Numbered from the stretch's first letter, positions 35,087 through 47,572 are shown. The stretch: 64,000 nt of DNA from Brachyhypopomus gauderio (GCF_052324685.1 NW_027506880.1:1161001-1225000), one strand, 5' to 3'. Numbers and translations are program-made. Notes: generated by a model from the sequence alone, not told the origin.

Positions 35087-35720
35087 GTACCTTTAATACA
35101 AAGAGCAAGTAGAAAAACTGCACGTGGGTACATAAACTCTTGCTGCAGTGTTTCCTCAGTCCATCAGAAGCCAGGTGGCCTTGCCCAGGTGCTGCATGTG
35201 CACATGGGAACAAGAATAAATGACATACCTCAGCACGCTGCACATGAATTCACTATTTTATTACAAGTGTTTTATTCTAGAACATTTACACATATCCTAA
35301 TATGTGGCCTAAAATCTGTGTAATCCAATTGATGTCAATTGCACACATGTGGAAGCTTGGTCTTCTCTACAAGATCGTGCAAGCTGTATGCACTGACTTC
35401 ATGGTACCAAGGGTCACGAAGGTGTCCATCCCTATCAGCTCTCCCCATCAGACAATGTTGTCGCTTGTTTTCTCACTGGACTTTTGTCAATTTTGAATCT
35501 GTAATAGGGAGCAGGATTTTTAAACCGTGTGCACACAGCATGCTACGTGGTGGCTCACAGGAAGTAGCTTGCTGCTAATTGTATACGCTACATTTCTTGC
35601 ATAATGTTTTGAATTCTGAGACACATCAGAATACAAATATGGTTAACAATTTAGAAGTTAGTTCTATTAAACCTTTGTTCAGAAGACAGATTAAGCCCTG
35701 TGGTTTGTATTATGCTACAC

Positions 35721-35892
35721 CAGAGGTAGTCAAATCCAGACCTCAAATTCAAATGGGGTGCTGGATTATACAAGCCCCTGTAGTTGATAAAATGATAATC
35801 ATAGCTGAACTTTGTCAATCACAACTCACTCCCAGATAATGGGAGGGTACAAAACCTATTGGACCTAGACCTTGAAGATTTGAATACCTCTG
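35721..35892. mobile_element. hAT-type MITE (172 bp) with decayed 8-bp target duplication
   Basis: The inverted repeats CAGAGGTAGTCAAATC and CAGAGGTATTCAAATC (right end, complement) differ at one of 16 positions. The flanking 8-mers TGCTACAC and TTCTACTC agree at 6 of 8 positions, as expected of an old insertion. It lies between AVL9 and KBTBD2, possibly in the KBTBD2 3' region. Confidence 0.8.
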
Positions 35893-37578
35893 TTCTACTC
35901 ACAAAACAGTACTGTTTAAGATTATCAAAAATCAAATATATCTGAATAACTATGTTCCATTAATAGACCGCTCCCCAACAACCATCAATAGTCTCAAATC
36001 TAGGGCCCAGGCAAGTCCCTGGGGAAAGCCCTTTCTTACGTCATCTTAAATGAGGGCATCAAATAAAAAGAAACAAGGCATCTGAATGGTAAAGTCACAT
36101 TTCATGACTTATGTGAATAATGAAATGAGCTACAAAGAAAAATGGGAATCTATGAATGACAAAAATCTAATCAAAGAAAGGCTTTTGGTATGGTTTTTAA
36201 TAAATTAATGTTCATTCAAAATACAGTGCCAAAAGAACAGGATGCAGCTGAACATGCTGGTAAAATATCTGCCAAGCAGCACCTGTGCTCCTGTTTAAGG
36301 TAGGAGGAAGCCCCTTTCCAGACTCTTCTATACCCTACTGATAGTGGTTGCTGGGACAATTGCCATAGCAACAGCCTTGGGCTTATCCTTTTTCAACGAC
36401 CCAATCAGCAGCAAGACTCCTCAATTCTCATTGGGGGTGGGGGGAGGAAACATAGATGTCTGTTCACAATCACTCTACAGTAATGGCTGATATTAAATAA
36501 TAAAAAAGACACTAATACAAAACAGACCTGATAATTTCCTCAAACTTTTTTTTGAAATATGAAAGACATTTATACTTTTGCAGCTAGGAAATAATACACA
36601 AGAGTCCAAATCACTGTTGAACTGACAGTGGAGACATGTTTGTATCTCAGAATACAAGTACGTGTGCGCACGAGAGAGCGAGAAAGGCAGACACCGCAGG
36701 AGTCGGCACATGTGAGAGCAAACAAGAGCATAAGAATATACTTTAGCAATTCCAGCAAACCCAATGGAGATGGTCAGAGGAGATGACTCCTTGCCCACTG
36801 TGCAGACAGAGGTCCAGTAGGTTCAGCGCCACAGGCTAGTTAGATTGGGGGGGGGGGGAGAGTAACCCACCAGGATACCACTGTGTAGAGAGGCAGTAAG
36901 GATTGGAGCTGAGAGATGTACAAAAAGGACAGACGAGCCAGTGACTGAACCAGCAGTCAGCTTCTAAAAACCAAGACACCTTCGATAAACTCACCAACAC
37001 GTGCCCAGCACACAGACACCCAATTCCTATCAATAGCTGCCATATCCCGGACAGCACTCCAAAATTAGTGATGAAGAAAGAAAATTGGTAGAAAGGCAAG
37101 AAAACAGAGGGCATTTGGTATCATTGCCAACGTCAACTATAGAACGTTAGCCAGTAAGTGCATCATTATCCACAATGTAATCATCATACTCTCTTTACAT
37201 TATCACATTGTTGAAACAGTACACCAGACCTGTAATAATGCTTACAAGAAATAAACAAATATAATAACTACAAAACATTATGCTAGTCTTTTGAGGGATT
37301 ATCATCTATGCTGTTTTGAGGCATACAATGGATTATGTTAAAAGCTACGAGTGGTGACACCAGTTCCGGGATGGGCAGGTTAAGGGGAAAACACTCCCCA
37401 TTTCCACAGTAAGTCTTTAGATGCTATTTGAAGTCAGATAACCCCAGCAGTCTTGAGCACTTCTAACCCATTTCTTGCCGTGCCATCCACCCTTTCACCA
37501 ACCTTCTTCAGAAAGTCACTTAAACAGAAGAGTTCAAAATCCAGAGAAGCAGATCAGCCAAGGGATGGATGTTGTGAG
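35893..37578 (-). other. 3' flank / likely 3'UTR of KBTBD2
   Basis: Downstream of the KBTBD2 stop. It holds a run of G at about 36848-36857. No confident AATAAA was found close to the stop, so the transcript end is unresolved. Confidence 0.4.
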
Positions 37579-39135
37579 CTATACGTGAGGCAGAGACACC
37601 ATGTCCCTGTCCACTTCAAACTCCTCCACTCCATCGGGGGAAAAGAGGTAGGTAGGTGGCTTCCAGGGTGACTCCTCCAAGCAAGAGGGGTACAATTTGC
37701 CAACAGTGCAGCGGAAATCCTTTCCCAGGTCCCAGAGGACGCGTTCAGACACGGGCTGCCGCAGACACCAGCGGTCCAGCTCCAGGTCGTACTGGTAGAG
37801 AGCGTACTTGGCGCGCTCATTGAGGTGCGTTTCGCGCATGAAGATGCACAGCGAGTTGAGCAGCACAACGGCGCGGACGCAGGGGTCTGAGTAGCGCTTG
37901 GCCGGGATGTTGGCGGCCATCCGCCACTCGTTCTTGTTGATGTCGTACACCTCTACGGTGACCGAGGAACCGTCGATCGTGCTGGTAGGGAGTCGCAAGC
38001 TCGAGTTGCCCACCACATGCAGGCCGCCGATGTAGAAAATGAGGTCTCCGAGTGCGGCCGCGGAAGCAAAGCAACGGCTGGTTTTCCGCATGGCCATCTC
38101 CACCCAAGTGTCGGCATGAGGAAAGTAGCAGTACATGAGGTCGTGGCTCATGACGTACACGCAGTCGCGGGTGGCCACAGCTGCGCTCCAACTCCAAGCG
38201 CAGGGCAGGGGGCTGGCCATGCTCCACTCATCCCTCTCGCAGTCGTACCGTTCCACCGTACGCTTGTTCAGTTCCCCACCCACGTTGTCGCCGCCGATGG
38301 CGTAAATGAATCCCTGGCAAAAGACGAGAGAAGGCTTGGTACGGGCGCAAAGCATGGGGGTCTTGGCCACCCAGGTGTTCTGCTGTGCATCCAACCAGTA
38401 GAAACTGTCCACCGAGCAGTACGCAGCCTGTAGCTTGCCACTCTTGCTGCCATGACTAGTGAGAGCACTTTTAAGGGGCACCTGTCCACCGGCAATGAAC
38501 ACATCGTTGTCTGGGGTCACCAGGGTGCCGACCTTCTGCAGGTCTCCGGGTGGACTGCTCAATTTGTAGACTTTCTCAGCCTGTGGACTATAACAGACCA
38601 CAGAGTGACGAGGACCAACTACCACTGGATGATTATCTCCAGGTGACTCTGCCTCAACAAAGATCAGCATCTCCTCCTTGGTCATCCCCAGCCGAGGCTT
38701 GAAAAACTTGGGCATGGACTTATATAGACCTTGTACCACCACAGACTTATCATTAGGCGGGAGACCCTGGAACCAGGCACGCTGGGTCACTTCTGAAAGC
38801 GCGTCGATCCGAATCTGGCTCAGGACAGACGAGAGGTACTGCGAACGCGCCTCCATGTTGTACTCCAACCACAGCATGGCCGCCTCTCGTACCGTCTCTT
38901 CCTTCTCCACGTTGAGATTGTCGCTGCTGAGCAGGTCGAGAAGCAGCTCGTGGCTCAGCTGTAGGAAGGCCTCCTGGCGGTAGACCACGGGGAACTTGTG
39001 CTCCACCATACGCTTGGCGCTTTGCTTTAGCTCACTGCAGCTGAACAAGTCGCCAATGCTCAGCATGCGTACGCAGTTGTCGGCTGTGATCTTCTTGACC
39101 AAATAGTCCCGACATTGCAACAGCACATCGTCCAC
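37579..39135 (-). CDS. kbtbd2: KBTBD2 coding exon 3 (BACK and kelch, stop)
   Basis: This single 1557-nt exon encodes residues 114-631 from [12 protein letters not shown] to the TAG at 37581-37579. The acceptor is TTTTTCAG. It is markedly GC-richer than the flanking DNA, as often seen for conserved fish coding exons. Long open frames on the opposite strand here are overlaps, not genes. Confidence 0.97.
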   Translation of the reverse strand: MDDVLLQCRDYLVKKITADNCVRMLSIGDLFSCSELKQSAKRMVEHKFPVVYRQEAFLQLSHELLLDLLSSDNLNVEKEETVREAAMLWLEYNMEARSQYLSSVLSQIRIDALSEVTQRAWFQGLPPNDKSVVVQGLYKSMPKFFKPRLGMTKEEMLIFVEAESPGDNHPVVVGPRHSVVCYSPQAEKVYKLSSPPGDLQKVGTLVTPDNDVFIAGGQVPLKSALTSHGSKSGKLQAAYCSVDSFYWLDAQQNTWVAKTPMLCARTKPSLVFCQGFIYAIGGDNVGGELNKRTVERYDCERDEWSMASPLPCAWSWSAAVATRDCVYVMSHDLMYCYFPHADTWVEMAMRKTSRCFASAAALGDLIFYIGGLHVVGNSSLRLPTSTIDGSSVTVEVYDINKNEWRMAANIPAKRYSDPCVRAVVLLNSLCIFMRETHLNERAKYALYQYDLELDRWCLRQPVSERVLWDLGKDFRCTVGKLYPSCLEESPWKPPTYLFSPDGVEEFEVDRDMVSLPHV

Positions 39136-39983
39136 CTGAAAAACAGAGGTGTTATAAGGAAGCACAATACAGGAACCTATTAGCACAATACAGGAACCAC
39201 AACAAAGTAACTAAAGCTGAAAGGATATTATAAGGTGACAGCTAAATTTACCCCACATCATTTGCATTAAAAAGCCTAACATTTTTATGAACAATCACAA
39301 AATCATAATGCACTGGTTATTAGGGAGCTGAGGCAGGTTCATTTTTTACATACATAACTGTTGAAGTTAAATAGCCCCAACATCTTTCAGACAGGTACCA
39401 TTACAAATAAGGTGTTAAAAAAAACCTTAATAATATGAGCATATAGATGTATTTGTGCAGATCACGGCACCTGCAGAAAGCAAGCAGTCTCATAGAGGGG
39501 CTCAACAGTACTGTCGTTGATGGCTAGATTGCCAGTGTAGGCATAGGTGATGATGGTCTGCAGTGTGACCGGATCCACATTCCTCAGGTGAACGTGTGTC
39601 TGTTTGCTCTCACTGAGTCCGCTCATAAACATGGCCCTGCAGAAGCACACAATTCAAACAATCAAATGTCTGACATCCGGTTCTACAGAGACATTGCCCG
39701 CACCATGACTACCCACTGCTGTCTTTACACAACTGACAAAAGCGGCTGGCTGGCAACACAGAGAAAAGGGCAAAGGCGGTCACACACGCAGTTTCAGTTA
39801 TTATGCATACCTGAAGTAGGAGCTGCATGTGGCCAGAATCATCTTATGACATGGAAACTCATGGTCTTCCACCAGCAGGGTGATATCTGTCATTAGCTTC
39901 TGCTCATAGAAGAACTTGAGCTGCTCCAGCACAGAGACAGCATACTCTGTGTTGACCGGGCGACGCTCTCCTGCCTCCGACAT
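37579..39983 (-). CDS. kbtbd2: KBTBD2 homologue, BTB-BACK-kelch CUL3 substrate adaptor (gene span, 3 coding exons)
   Basis: Coding exons are 39983-39811, 39636-39471 and 39135-37579 (173+166+1557 nt), giving 631 residues against 623 in human. The BTB domain (about residues 30-130) contains [16 protein letters not shown] and [23 protein letters not shown] follows (about 145-245) with [20 protein letters not shown] and [20 protein letters not shown]. Kelch-type repeats fill about 320-610 with [20 protein letters not shown] and [20 protein letters not shown]. The start ATG at 39983 is chosen because [17 protein letters not shown] follows, as in KBTBD2; the upstream in-frame sequence is unrelated UTR. 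KBTBD2 is known to recruit the PI3K subunit p85alpha to a CUL3 ubiquitin ligase and so to tune insulin signalling. A CpG-rich region 3 kb upstream is the likely promoter. Its neighbour AVL9 is also adjacent in human. Confidence 0.97.
39471..39636 (-). CDS. kbtbd2: KBTBD2 coding exon 2
   Basis: It encodes the second half of [23 protein letters not shown] through [20 protein letters not shown] to ACFLQ. The acceptor is TTCTGCAG and the donor GTGCCG. Phase 2 in and phase 0 out. Confidence 0.96.
39811..39983 (-). CDS. kbtbd2: KBTBD2 coding exon 1
   Basis: It encodes residues 1-57, the N terminus and first half of the BTB domain, ending at CSSYF plus two bases of the next Arg codon. The donor GTATGC follows at 39810. 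The 5'UTR sequence extends upstream of the ATG; the acceptor of this exon is not clear. Confidence 0.95.
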
Positions 39984-42379
39984 CCTTGCATCCCATGAGT
40001 CGGACCCCAGCTTCAGAAAGTCACGAGACCGCCGGTGTAACCGGACACCTCCACAAGAACAAGAAATGCAGTAGGCAAGCAGAGAATGTGCTATAATGTC
40101 TTGCAACACACAACAGGCAAGGGGAGGGGGGTAAAAAATAAAGACCACCACAGGATCAAGTGTAGGCTACCAGTATGGATGCTTCTCCTCAACTGATGAA
40201 CCGTTTGTAGTGGAATGTGCATAAGATTCTAGATTTTGCAGAGAGATGGGAAATCCATTTTTGCATCCTTTGACTTTGTTGCTGGGGTCAACAGTGCTCA
40301 GACAGTGGCCTGAAGAAGGTTGCAGTTGTTACAATCTTGGGTTATTTCCTCATGAGCTGAAGGTAATTGTTGGTTTTAGTTGTTTAATGGGAGAACTTGA
40401 GGTAGAGTAAGAGAAAACAGGCGGGCCAGAGAATGCCCCTACATCAGTGCTCTGAAGTCCAGTGATTCTGGAAAAAGAAATAACAAAAACATCAGAAGCC
40501 CACACACACACAATAGTGGAAGTAGTGACGCAAAACACTCCTGTCAAATACTTAATCAAGAACTGCATTCCAGATTCAATACAGAGCTTTTGGCTTAAGA
40601 TAAAACTATAAACTATACCACACAGGCACTCTAAATTCTGTTTTTTTTTCACATGAATAAAAGACAACAAATAATTCAGATCATAACACAGAAAGGGAAC
40701 ATCTAAAAATGCTGATTTGTTATTAAAAAACTAGGAGGGTTCTTTGAATGCCATTACCGAGAAGCCTACCCAGGTGAAAAGGCATTGATTTCAAAATCTG
40801 GGACCTATACAATTAAACAACTGCTGATCAAGCCAATTGAGCATTATTATTAAAATCGTACAGGGTTTTGTGATAGTTGTAACACTGATGCTATACATTC
40901 AATGTGCTCTGTGATAAGAATTCATCATCGTAGCAATAGAACAATATATGTTTTATAGAGAGACAAGATATAGTCTAAGTATAGTATAGCATAGTGGCTC
41001 AATTTCTCCTGTTTGGCTAAGACACTGGTTCCTGTGTCACATAGAACACATAATGATACATACCAGATATAAATGTTATAGGATCTATAGTAGCTTACTA
41101 AATATAGATGCATGATCTGTACTAGACTGAGGTCTCATTCAAAAAAGATGTTCACCATGATAACCAAATTCAGTATACTGAATTAAAAGGTCTTTCAACA
41201 TTAGGCCTACTTGAAAACCTTTGTGTTTTCAGTACAGACCCATACCCACAGTACTAACGAGGGTGATTTCAAATCATCTTCCAAAGTTTGATTTTTCTAG
41301 CTTTGTCAAAGCTTACTGTATTGGTCCAGTGTTATATTGACAAATGTTTTACTTCGAGAACATCACTTTAAAGAATTTTAAAAAGATAACAATATTAAAT
41401 ATTTTCTGAATTCATGTTAAATTAATTGAGAAATTGATGAACAGTAAATACAAAAATATTCATGTGAAGTAGGATAAGCTAACTAGTAATCTTACTGATA
41501 CAGAACAGCAAAATAAGAATTTAATCTTCAGAGCAGTTACTCTTAACATGGCATGGCAATTTTTAGTTTGAGTATGAACATTTGAGTTCAGTTCTGCTGT
41601 AATGATTACCAGCGCAATTCAACTTTCTAGTTCTCAGTACTAGCAGAGCCAATTTCTACAAACCCCGACCTCATTGATACTACCGGATTCAATTCAAGAC
41701 ATGTGTCATTGTAAACCTATGATAACTACCAAATGTTATGACTCACAGCATGGGACAAAGTTACACTGTGCAGAACAAGGGCCTAAAAGACTAGCCTAGA
41801 TGTTGGGGAAACAATCAGAAAACAATGGGTACTCGGCACTCAAATTCAAAAGCATTGACCAACATAATATGTTGTACAATCCGTTAATACTCCAAAATTT
41901 TACAGTTCCGAAATGTAGTCGAGGTCATAAGAGTTTCTGCAATCCGGTGTTCGTGTTGAGCCTCAATTTTAACTGGTCATCCATGATGTAGGTTACATGA
42001 AGGAAAACACCGCATGTAAAAGGCAGCATACCTTACTATAAACAAAACTAAATGCAAGCCGGCCCGGGCGCTTCGTTTCCCGGCTACAACACTCTTGCGT
42101 ACAACACTATATTATGCTCGCTAACGTGAAGCTAGTCTGGCTAGCCGTCTCTAGCTAACTAACCTAGATAAGCCTTTCCCGGGTTATCTCGTGTGCAACG
42201 GTTAAGTAATTACGCTTTAATGCTAACTTTAAAATCATACGCAACAAACTCGGGTGTCTCGTAAGCAAATTGCCTTTATCTAGCTGTTTTGCTGAAGCAG
42301 AGACCGTTTATGTTTTTTTTATCTTTAACATGTCGGAAGGCCCAATTTAAATTAGCTAGCTAGCTCACTAAAGAAAGAC

Positions 42380-43340
42380 CCAATATACACAGACGCACGC
42401 ACATTTCGCCTTCCGACACAACACGGCGAACACTGGGGGGGAAGCGCCGTCGATCACCGTAAAGAGACAAGTGGATCACGCCTGAGGTTCATCACTTCAC
42501 CCGGTCTAACCATCTCGCTATATTGTTTACTTTAGCAGGTGTGCTCCGCTTCTCCATTAGCACGACTAGCTACAAAGCCTAACATAGCCCCCAACTTCGC
42601 TTTTCGAGAGCCGAAGTTCCGATTCGTTTGGCGACTTCCCTGCTCTCGGTAACACACGCCAGGAATAATCGAGTCTCCACAATCTGGACTGCACCGCTAG
42701 CCCTTCACGACCGGAGCCACGGCCGAACGGGCTAGCGACGTTTCCGCTCACATTAACCCCTTTTCGCCGGGGTACGTGAACGTAGCCGAGCCTCAATGTC
42801 TAAGGACGACTCGCGTCGACTAACCTTCCGGCCACCTCGGCGTGGTGTGTGACAAACAGCCGCCGACTGAGCGAACATCCCATTTTTCGTGCCTTCGCAG
42901 TCGATGAAAACCGTCGGTTACCGTAACCTACAGCCCATTTTCGCCACACCGCCACCGCCTGTCTAAAGCTGTAGACCCGCTAAAAGATCCAATACCATCG
43001 GAACAGGAGCGCAGGCGCGTACGTGAACGTTAGCCACTCGTCCGGCTCCATTAACACAAACCGATCCGTGAACGTTTCCCGTAACTACTACGTGGCGGTT
43101 TCCTTACCTTGGTGCGCTACTTTATATCCCCGACGTTGATCTAGTCGATCGCTAGAATGTGGACATTTCAGGCCTTGGCGAACGGATGCTAGCAGAGCCC
43201 TCGCTGCAGAAACGCCCCGCGTCGACCAGACGAGACGCTGTCCTTCCTCTCAGTGCGTGTATCTTCCGCCCAGGCGTGTAGGCTCCGGCTAGCGTTAGCT
43301 ACCGCACACCCCCGCATAAAGGCTCCTCGTCCAGGTCCCC
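42380..43340 (-). promoter_or_regulatory. CpG-rich promoter/5'UTR region of KBTBD2
   Basis: About 1 kb visibly dense in CG dinucleotides within otherwise AT-rich DNA, lying 2.4-3.4 kb upstream of the KBTBD2 start codon on its coding strand. A consensus donor (AAG followed by GTAAGG) at 43108/43107 on the minus strand could end a non-coding first exon. Another possible donor (GTTAGT) lies near 42829. No other gene is visible whose promoter this could be. Confidence 0.65.
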
Positions 43341-45759
43341 GGCAGCTGTCCTAGCTAGCTAGCAGCTCACAGAATCGTTAGCTATATGGCTATAGTCAAC
43401 ACTTGCAAACCATTACTTTTCCTTAGCTACCATTAATTATTTCAAAAGATGTTTAAACAAACAACCTCCTATACGACCAACTACAAAACGTAGATCATAT
43501 AACCATTTAGCTGGCTAGCTACCTCCAGTTTGTTAGCTAACTAGCTAAGCAGCATAACTGCGAGGAGCTCTTAGGACGACAATCTGCCGTCCAAGACGAG
43601 TGGCTGGCGTTAGTCCTAAAACGTCGGTCTGAATGCCAAGAAAAAAGGTTTTAATCTACAATATCGGTAGTCGGTAACCTAATCTGCGGTCTTACTATGG
43701 CATGTGTATTCCAGATTGTACACTGAGGTGCTCCAAAACGGAAGTGAGCCGATGAGGCAGCAAAAAAAAAATCATTCAACTAGACGCGGGGACTCGCAAT
43801 CGGTTAGTTTCCACGGAGCTGTTGAAAGGAAGCCAGCTATCCCATGATGAGTACATATGAGATACCTGTTTAAATGCAAACGAAAAATATATCATATATA
43901 AAATAAAATATGAATGGATTAGAATAGATTTCATTTGTTCATGTGAATATTCGTGGCATAGTGTCATTTTGTTAAATTACAGTAAGTCGTAGATGTCTTC
44001 ACCTTATGAGAAATATATGTAACTTTGGCAGCTGCTTCTAGAATTTTCTTGGACATTGGACATGTATGGGATGGTATTTTGAGGAGGACATTACAGCAAA
44101 GGGTTTGATTAAATCCAATAAGGTGGATCCATACAGTATGTTATCCTGGTAATGTGTACTGATGAATTGGCCAAGTTAAAGAAGGAGGTCTAATTGGATG
44201 CTACTATGAAACATCTGGAGTCCCTGTCACTGGCTTCTGGATGGCTCACTTCTCAGTGACCTGTAGTGTTAGTGTCAACCAGATGGCCATCATATATGCT
44301 TGTACTGCAGTCAGGCAGGACATTTCTGCACTTACACTTCTGCAGTTTCTGAAGAGTAGAATTAGGTGTAGGTTCTGCAGTTTCTGAAGAGAGGAGTTAG
44401 GTACACCTAACTATGACTTCACAAGTACAGCCCAGTTTATTGGGAAGTGCCCCACCAGGGAGATAAACACTGAAGGTGTGGTTCTAGCTTGTTGACTCAA
44501 CATTGTGAACGTTATTACTCACAGGTTCTTTGATGCTATAACATCAGGTTCAACTGCATTTGAAGTCTTGCTCACAACTTGCTAATGGTTTGCAATAGCC
44601 TATTTATAACATAACAGAGGATTTATGAATTCTGGGTAGTTTTACCCAAAATGGGCATTCTGGTGACTAAAATGTCTTGTGATGCTAAATCCTATCTTTC
44701 CTGTGCTCAGATTGGAGGAGTTACTAGGAGCCTTGAGCTCTGCAGAGTGGTTTAGCACTTTGGACGTAGCAAGTGAGCGCAACAAAGTTTCAGAAGCAGA
44801 AGAAGATGGATAAGAACTTGTTCCACAAGCCCTTTAGGAACCTCTTCCGATTTATCCTGATGCCTTTAGATTTATACAAACACCAAGTACATTCCAGTGA
44901 CTAATGGAATTACTAATCAGAGATTAGAGCTTCCATGCACTTTCAGTAAGGTGTTAAAGCTTGGGCCATCCTGTACAACATTGTGTTACAATTTCCGTGG
45001 TTGTTCTGTTGTTGGTGCTTATTTGCAGTGTAGCTGAGGCAGCAGTATACCCAGAGGTCTACAGTGTCACCACCTTGGTTCACTTTTATTGAGCTAATTT
45101 GTATAAATAAACAAATAATGTGTTTAGTTGCTGTCAGACATTTTGCTGGGTAAAGTTTATTTTCCCCTCTTTCTTTGTATTTTCCTGTAATCCTGCATGT
45201 AAAAGCATAATAGTGTATCAACTGTAACTTTCAGAATATTCCAGCATAGGGCCAGCATGCTGCATGGCTATGTTATTTGATGATTGATGTTTATTCAAGG
45301 TCTAAATTCTGCACCTCTATTGCTGTTAATTAATAAACTGTGTAATTTTTATAAGCACCTGTCACTTTTTTAGTGGCCTTGTGATAGTTTATATAGTTCC
45401 ATTATTACCTAACAGTCTGCACAATGAAAATAACAATGGCTATCCTGAATGTATTGATCTTACCATATATGAACCAATGCAAAAAGGAAATTGGACTCTG
45501 CAATTTTGATTCACTGTATGCTGGATTTCACTGTTGTAGTTCTTTAAATTGTCACTAGGTGGTATCTCTGGGGATTTTACAGAGAATCCGCATACTGTGT
45601 TGTGTATCAACATATAGAAACTTTTACTAAAGTAGTGCTAGCATCTGTGATGTACAAACAAAGATTAGAAAACTTTAAGGTTTCCACTGTCATCCTGTCT
45701 CCAGAGTCTTGGAGTCTCTGGATGTGCCTCTGGCAAGTGTAAGTATTTAAGTATTAATC
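43341..45759. other. gene-free stretch upstream of KBTBD2
   Basis: The first 300 bp are rich in GCTAGCTAG. A direct duplication of TTCTGCAGTTTCTGAAGAG occurs at about 44338 and 44374. No gene recognised. Confidence 0.45.
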
Positions 45760-46080
45760 ATATTTTGACCAAAGTGCTATGCAAGCAGAATACAATTAAA
45801 AACAAAATTAAACAGCAACCAATGTACAGAAAATCCATACAAAAATATGACCACGATAAGTTTACTGAGCCAAAGATTACTTGGTAAAAATAGGTTTTAA
45901 GCCTAGACTTAAAAGCATCAATAGAGGCTGCAGACCTAATGTCCAGAGGTAGACTGAGCCACAGTCTCTGTGGTTCCCTTTGAGCTTCAGGTCAGACTGA
46001 CACACAGTGAGCAGCACCTGAAGTGATGACCTCAAGGATCTGGAGACCGAGTATGGCTAAAGCAAATCTATACATGTGGG
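45760..46080. repeat. probable interspersed repeat tail
   Basis: The phrase TAGGTTTTAAGCCTAGACTT followed by AAAAGCATCAATAGAGGC resembles a widespread fish repeat ending (antisense LINE/SINE tail). I cannot assign the family and see no reading frame. Confidence 0.35.
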
Positions 46081-46083
46081 AGC

Positions 46084-46119
46084 CACCCTAACCCTAACCG
46101 CCCAACCCTAACCCTAACT
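46084..46119. repeat. interstitial telomere-like repeat
   Basis: Several CCCTAA units broken by CGCC. It is too short to mark a former chromosome end by itself. A shorter patch is at about 58469-58484. Confidence 0.6.
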
Positions 46120-46212
46120 TAATTAACTTAGTTAATTTGTTTGTTGAACCTGAGTTCAGGATCAAATATTACCCCAAGATTCTTTGAACATTTTTTTTAG
46201 CAACGTGGCTGC

Positions 46213-46488
46213 AACTTAACCGTACGCCACGTTCATTTCATCCAGTTCCAGCAAATGCGTTCACGATGATTGGATGATTGGATGATTGGAAAGAACTGTG
46301 AATAAGTCCCTGCATAGGATCTGAATGCTGCAAGGTTTGTCCAGAATCACTTGACAGTGGGACCCTACCAAATTATGTGGTTGTTTATTATGTACTGCAG
46401 TATCTCATATGTGACATTAAGCACTGGCATATTGTTTCGTCTACATATCTTTATTAAACATTTTGTGAATAAATCTTTAATAAATGAG
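46213..46488 (+). repeat. unclassified interspersed repeat, copy B
   Basis: Plus-strand counterpart of copy A. Compared with A it has three tandem GATGATTG units (about 46265-46290) and an insertion around ATAGGATCTGAATGCTG, and lacks the CAGCAGAAAGCACTG segment. It directly precedes the Tc1 relic. Confidence 0.8.
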
Positions 46489-46499
46489 TCAACTGAAAA

Positions 46500-47572
46500 A
46501 TGGATTTTTAATTCACAAATGGTGGTCTACTGAAAAGTATGTACAGTAAATGCACCCAATTCTTAGGCTCCTTTTGCACGAATTACTGCATCAATGCAGC
46601 ATGGCATGGAGGTGATCAGCCTGTGGTACTGCTGAGGTGTTATGGAAGCCCAGGTTGCTTTGATAGCAGCCTTCAGCTCATCTGCATGTCGCTCATCTTC
46701 CTCTTGACAATACCCCAGAGATTCAGGGGAGTTTACCGGCTAATCAAGCAGTGATTCTGTGGTTATTAAACCAGGTATTGATACTTTTGGCAGTGTGGAC
46801 ATGTTCCAAGTCCTGCTGGAAAATGAAATTTCCATCACCAAAAAGCTTGTCGGCAGAGGGAAGCATGAAGTGCTCTAAAAATTCCTGGTTGATGGCTGTG
46901 CTGACTTTGGTCACCAGCAGATGATATGGCTTGGATTGTGGGCCTCTCCACCATTCTTCCAGATGAAATGCATATTTTACTTTAATCTGAAAACAACACC
47001 TTGGACCTACAGCTGAAATCCTTTTTTCAGTTGGTCTTATATAATTTAATTTTCAGAGATAATGATTTTGGGTTTTCATTGGCTGTAAGCCATAATCATC
47101 AACATTAACAGAAATAAACACTTGAAATAGATCACTCTGTTTGTCACAAATCTATGTTTCACTTTTTGTATTGAATTACTGAAATAAATTAACTTTTTGA
47201 TGATATTCTAATTCAGGGGTCACCAACGTGGTGCCCGCGGGGACGTTATGAGTCGCCCGCGGGCTTGTTTTAAAAACAGCTCACTATATTGCCATGCACC
47301 AAAGCACTGCATCGTTTATGTTTTTGCTGCTATTAGCGATTGTCCGCGGTTGCTAGCGGTCTTCCCGCTTAGCAATTGACACGCGCACATGAACCCAATC
47401 CCCCCCCCCCCCCCCCCACCCCGCTCAACAACTTTCGTTCGCCACCCCCCCCCCCCCCCGGCTCAACAACTTTCTTTCTGGTAGCCCTCCGCAATAATTG
47501 GTATCCAAGAAGTAGCTCCCAACTTCAAAAAGGTTGGTGACCCCTGTTCTAATTTATTGAGATGTACCTGTA
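46500..47572 (-). mobile_element. Tc1-like transposon relic, antisense, split by a MITE
   Basis: Read on the minus strand, this holds transposase fragments with deletions. The plus-strand segments around 46580-46900 are the complement of the C-terminal half of a fish Tc1 transposase: PPQ/NSPDLNPIE-like, FQQDLxH-like and MPCCIDAVIRAKGA-like peptides. The terminal repeat at 47546-47572 reads (minus strand) TACAGGTACATCTCAATAAA. The left terminal repeat was not found. The right arm is interrupted at 47214-47546 by a separate element. Confidence 0.75.
47214..47546. mobile_element. hAT-type MITE (333 bp) with exact 8-bp target duplication
   Basis: Terminal inverted repeats are perfect for 14 bp: CAGGGGTCACCAAC. 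The duplicated target TTCTAATT is present at 47206-47213 and 47547-47554. An 8-bp duplication and CAG-initial repeats are hallmarks of hAT elements. The interior has no transposase and contains two C-rich modules, each a C run followed by GCTCAACAACTTTC. It sits inside the Tc1 relic. Confidence 0.93.

Noticed and set aside
37817..38433. Long open frames overlapping KBTBD2 in other frames and on the plus strand.
   Set aside because: They are by-products of a GC-rich, strongly conserved coding exon; no family similarity.
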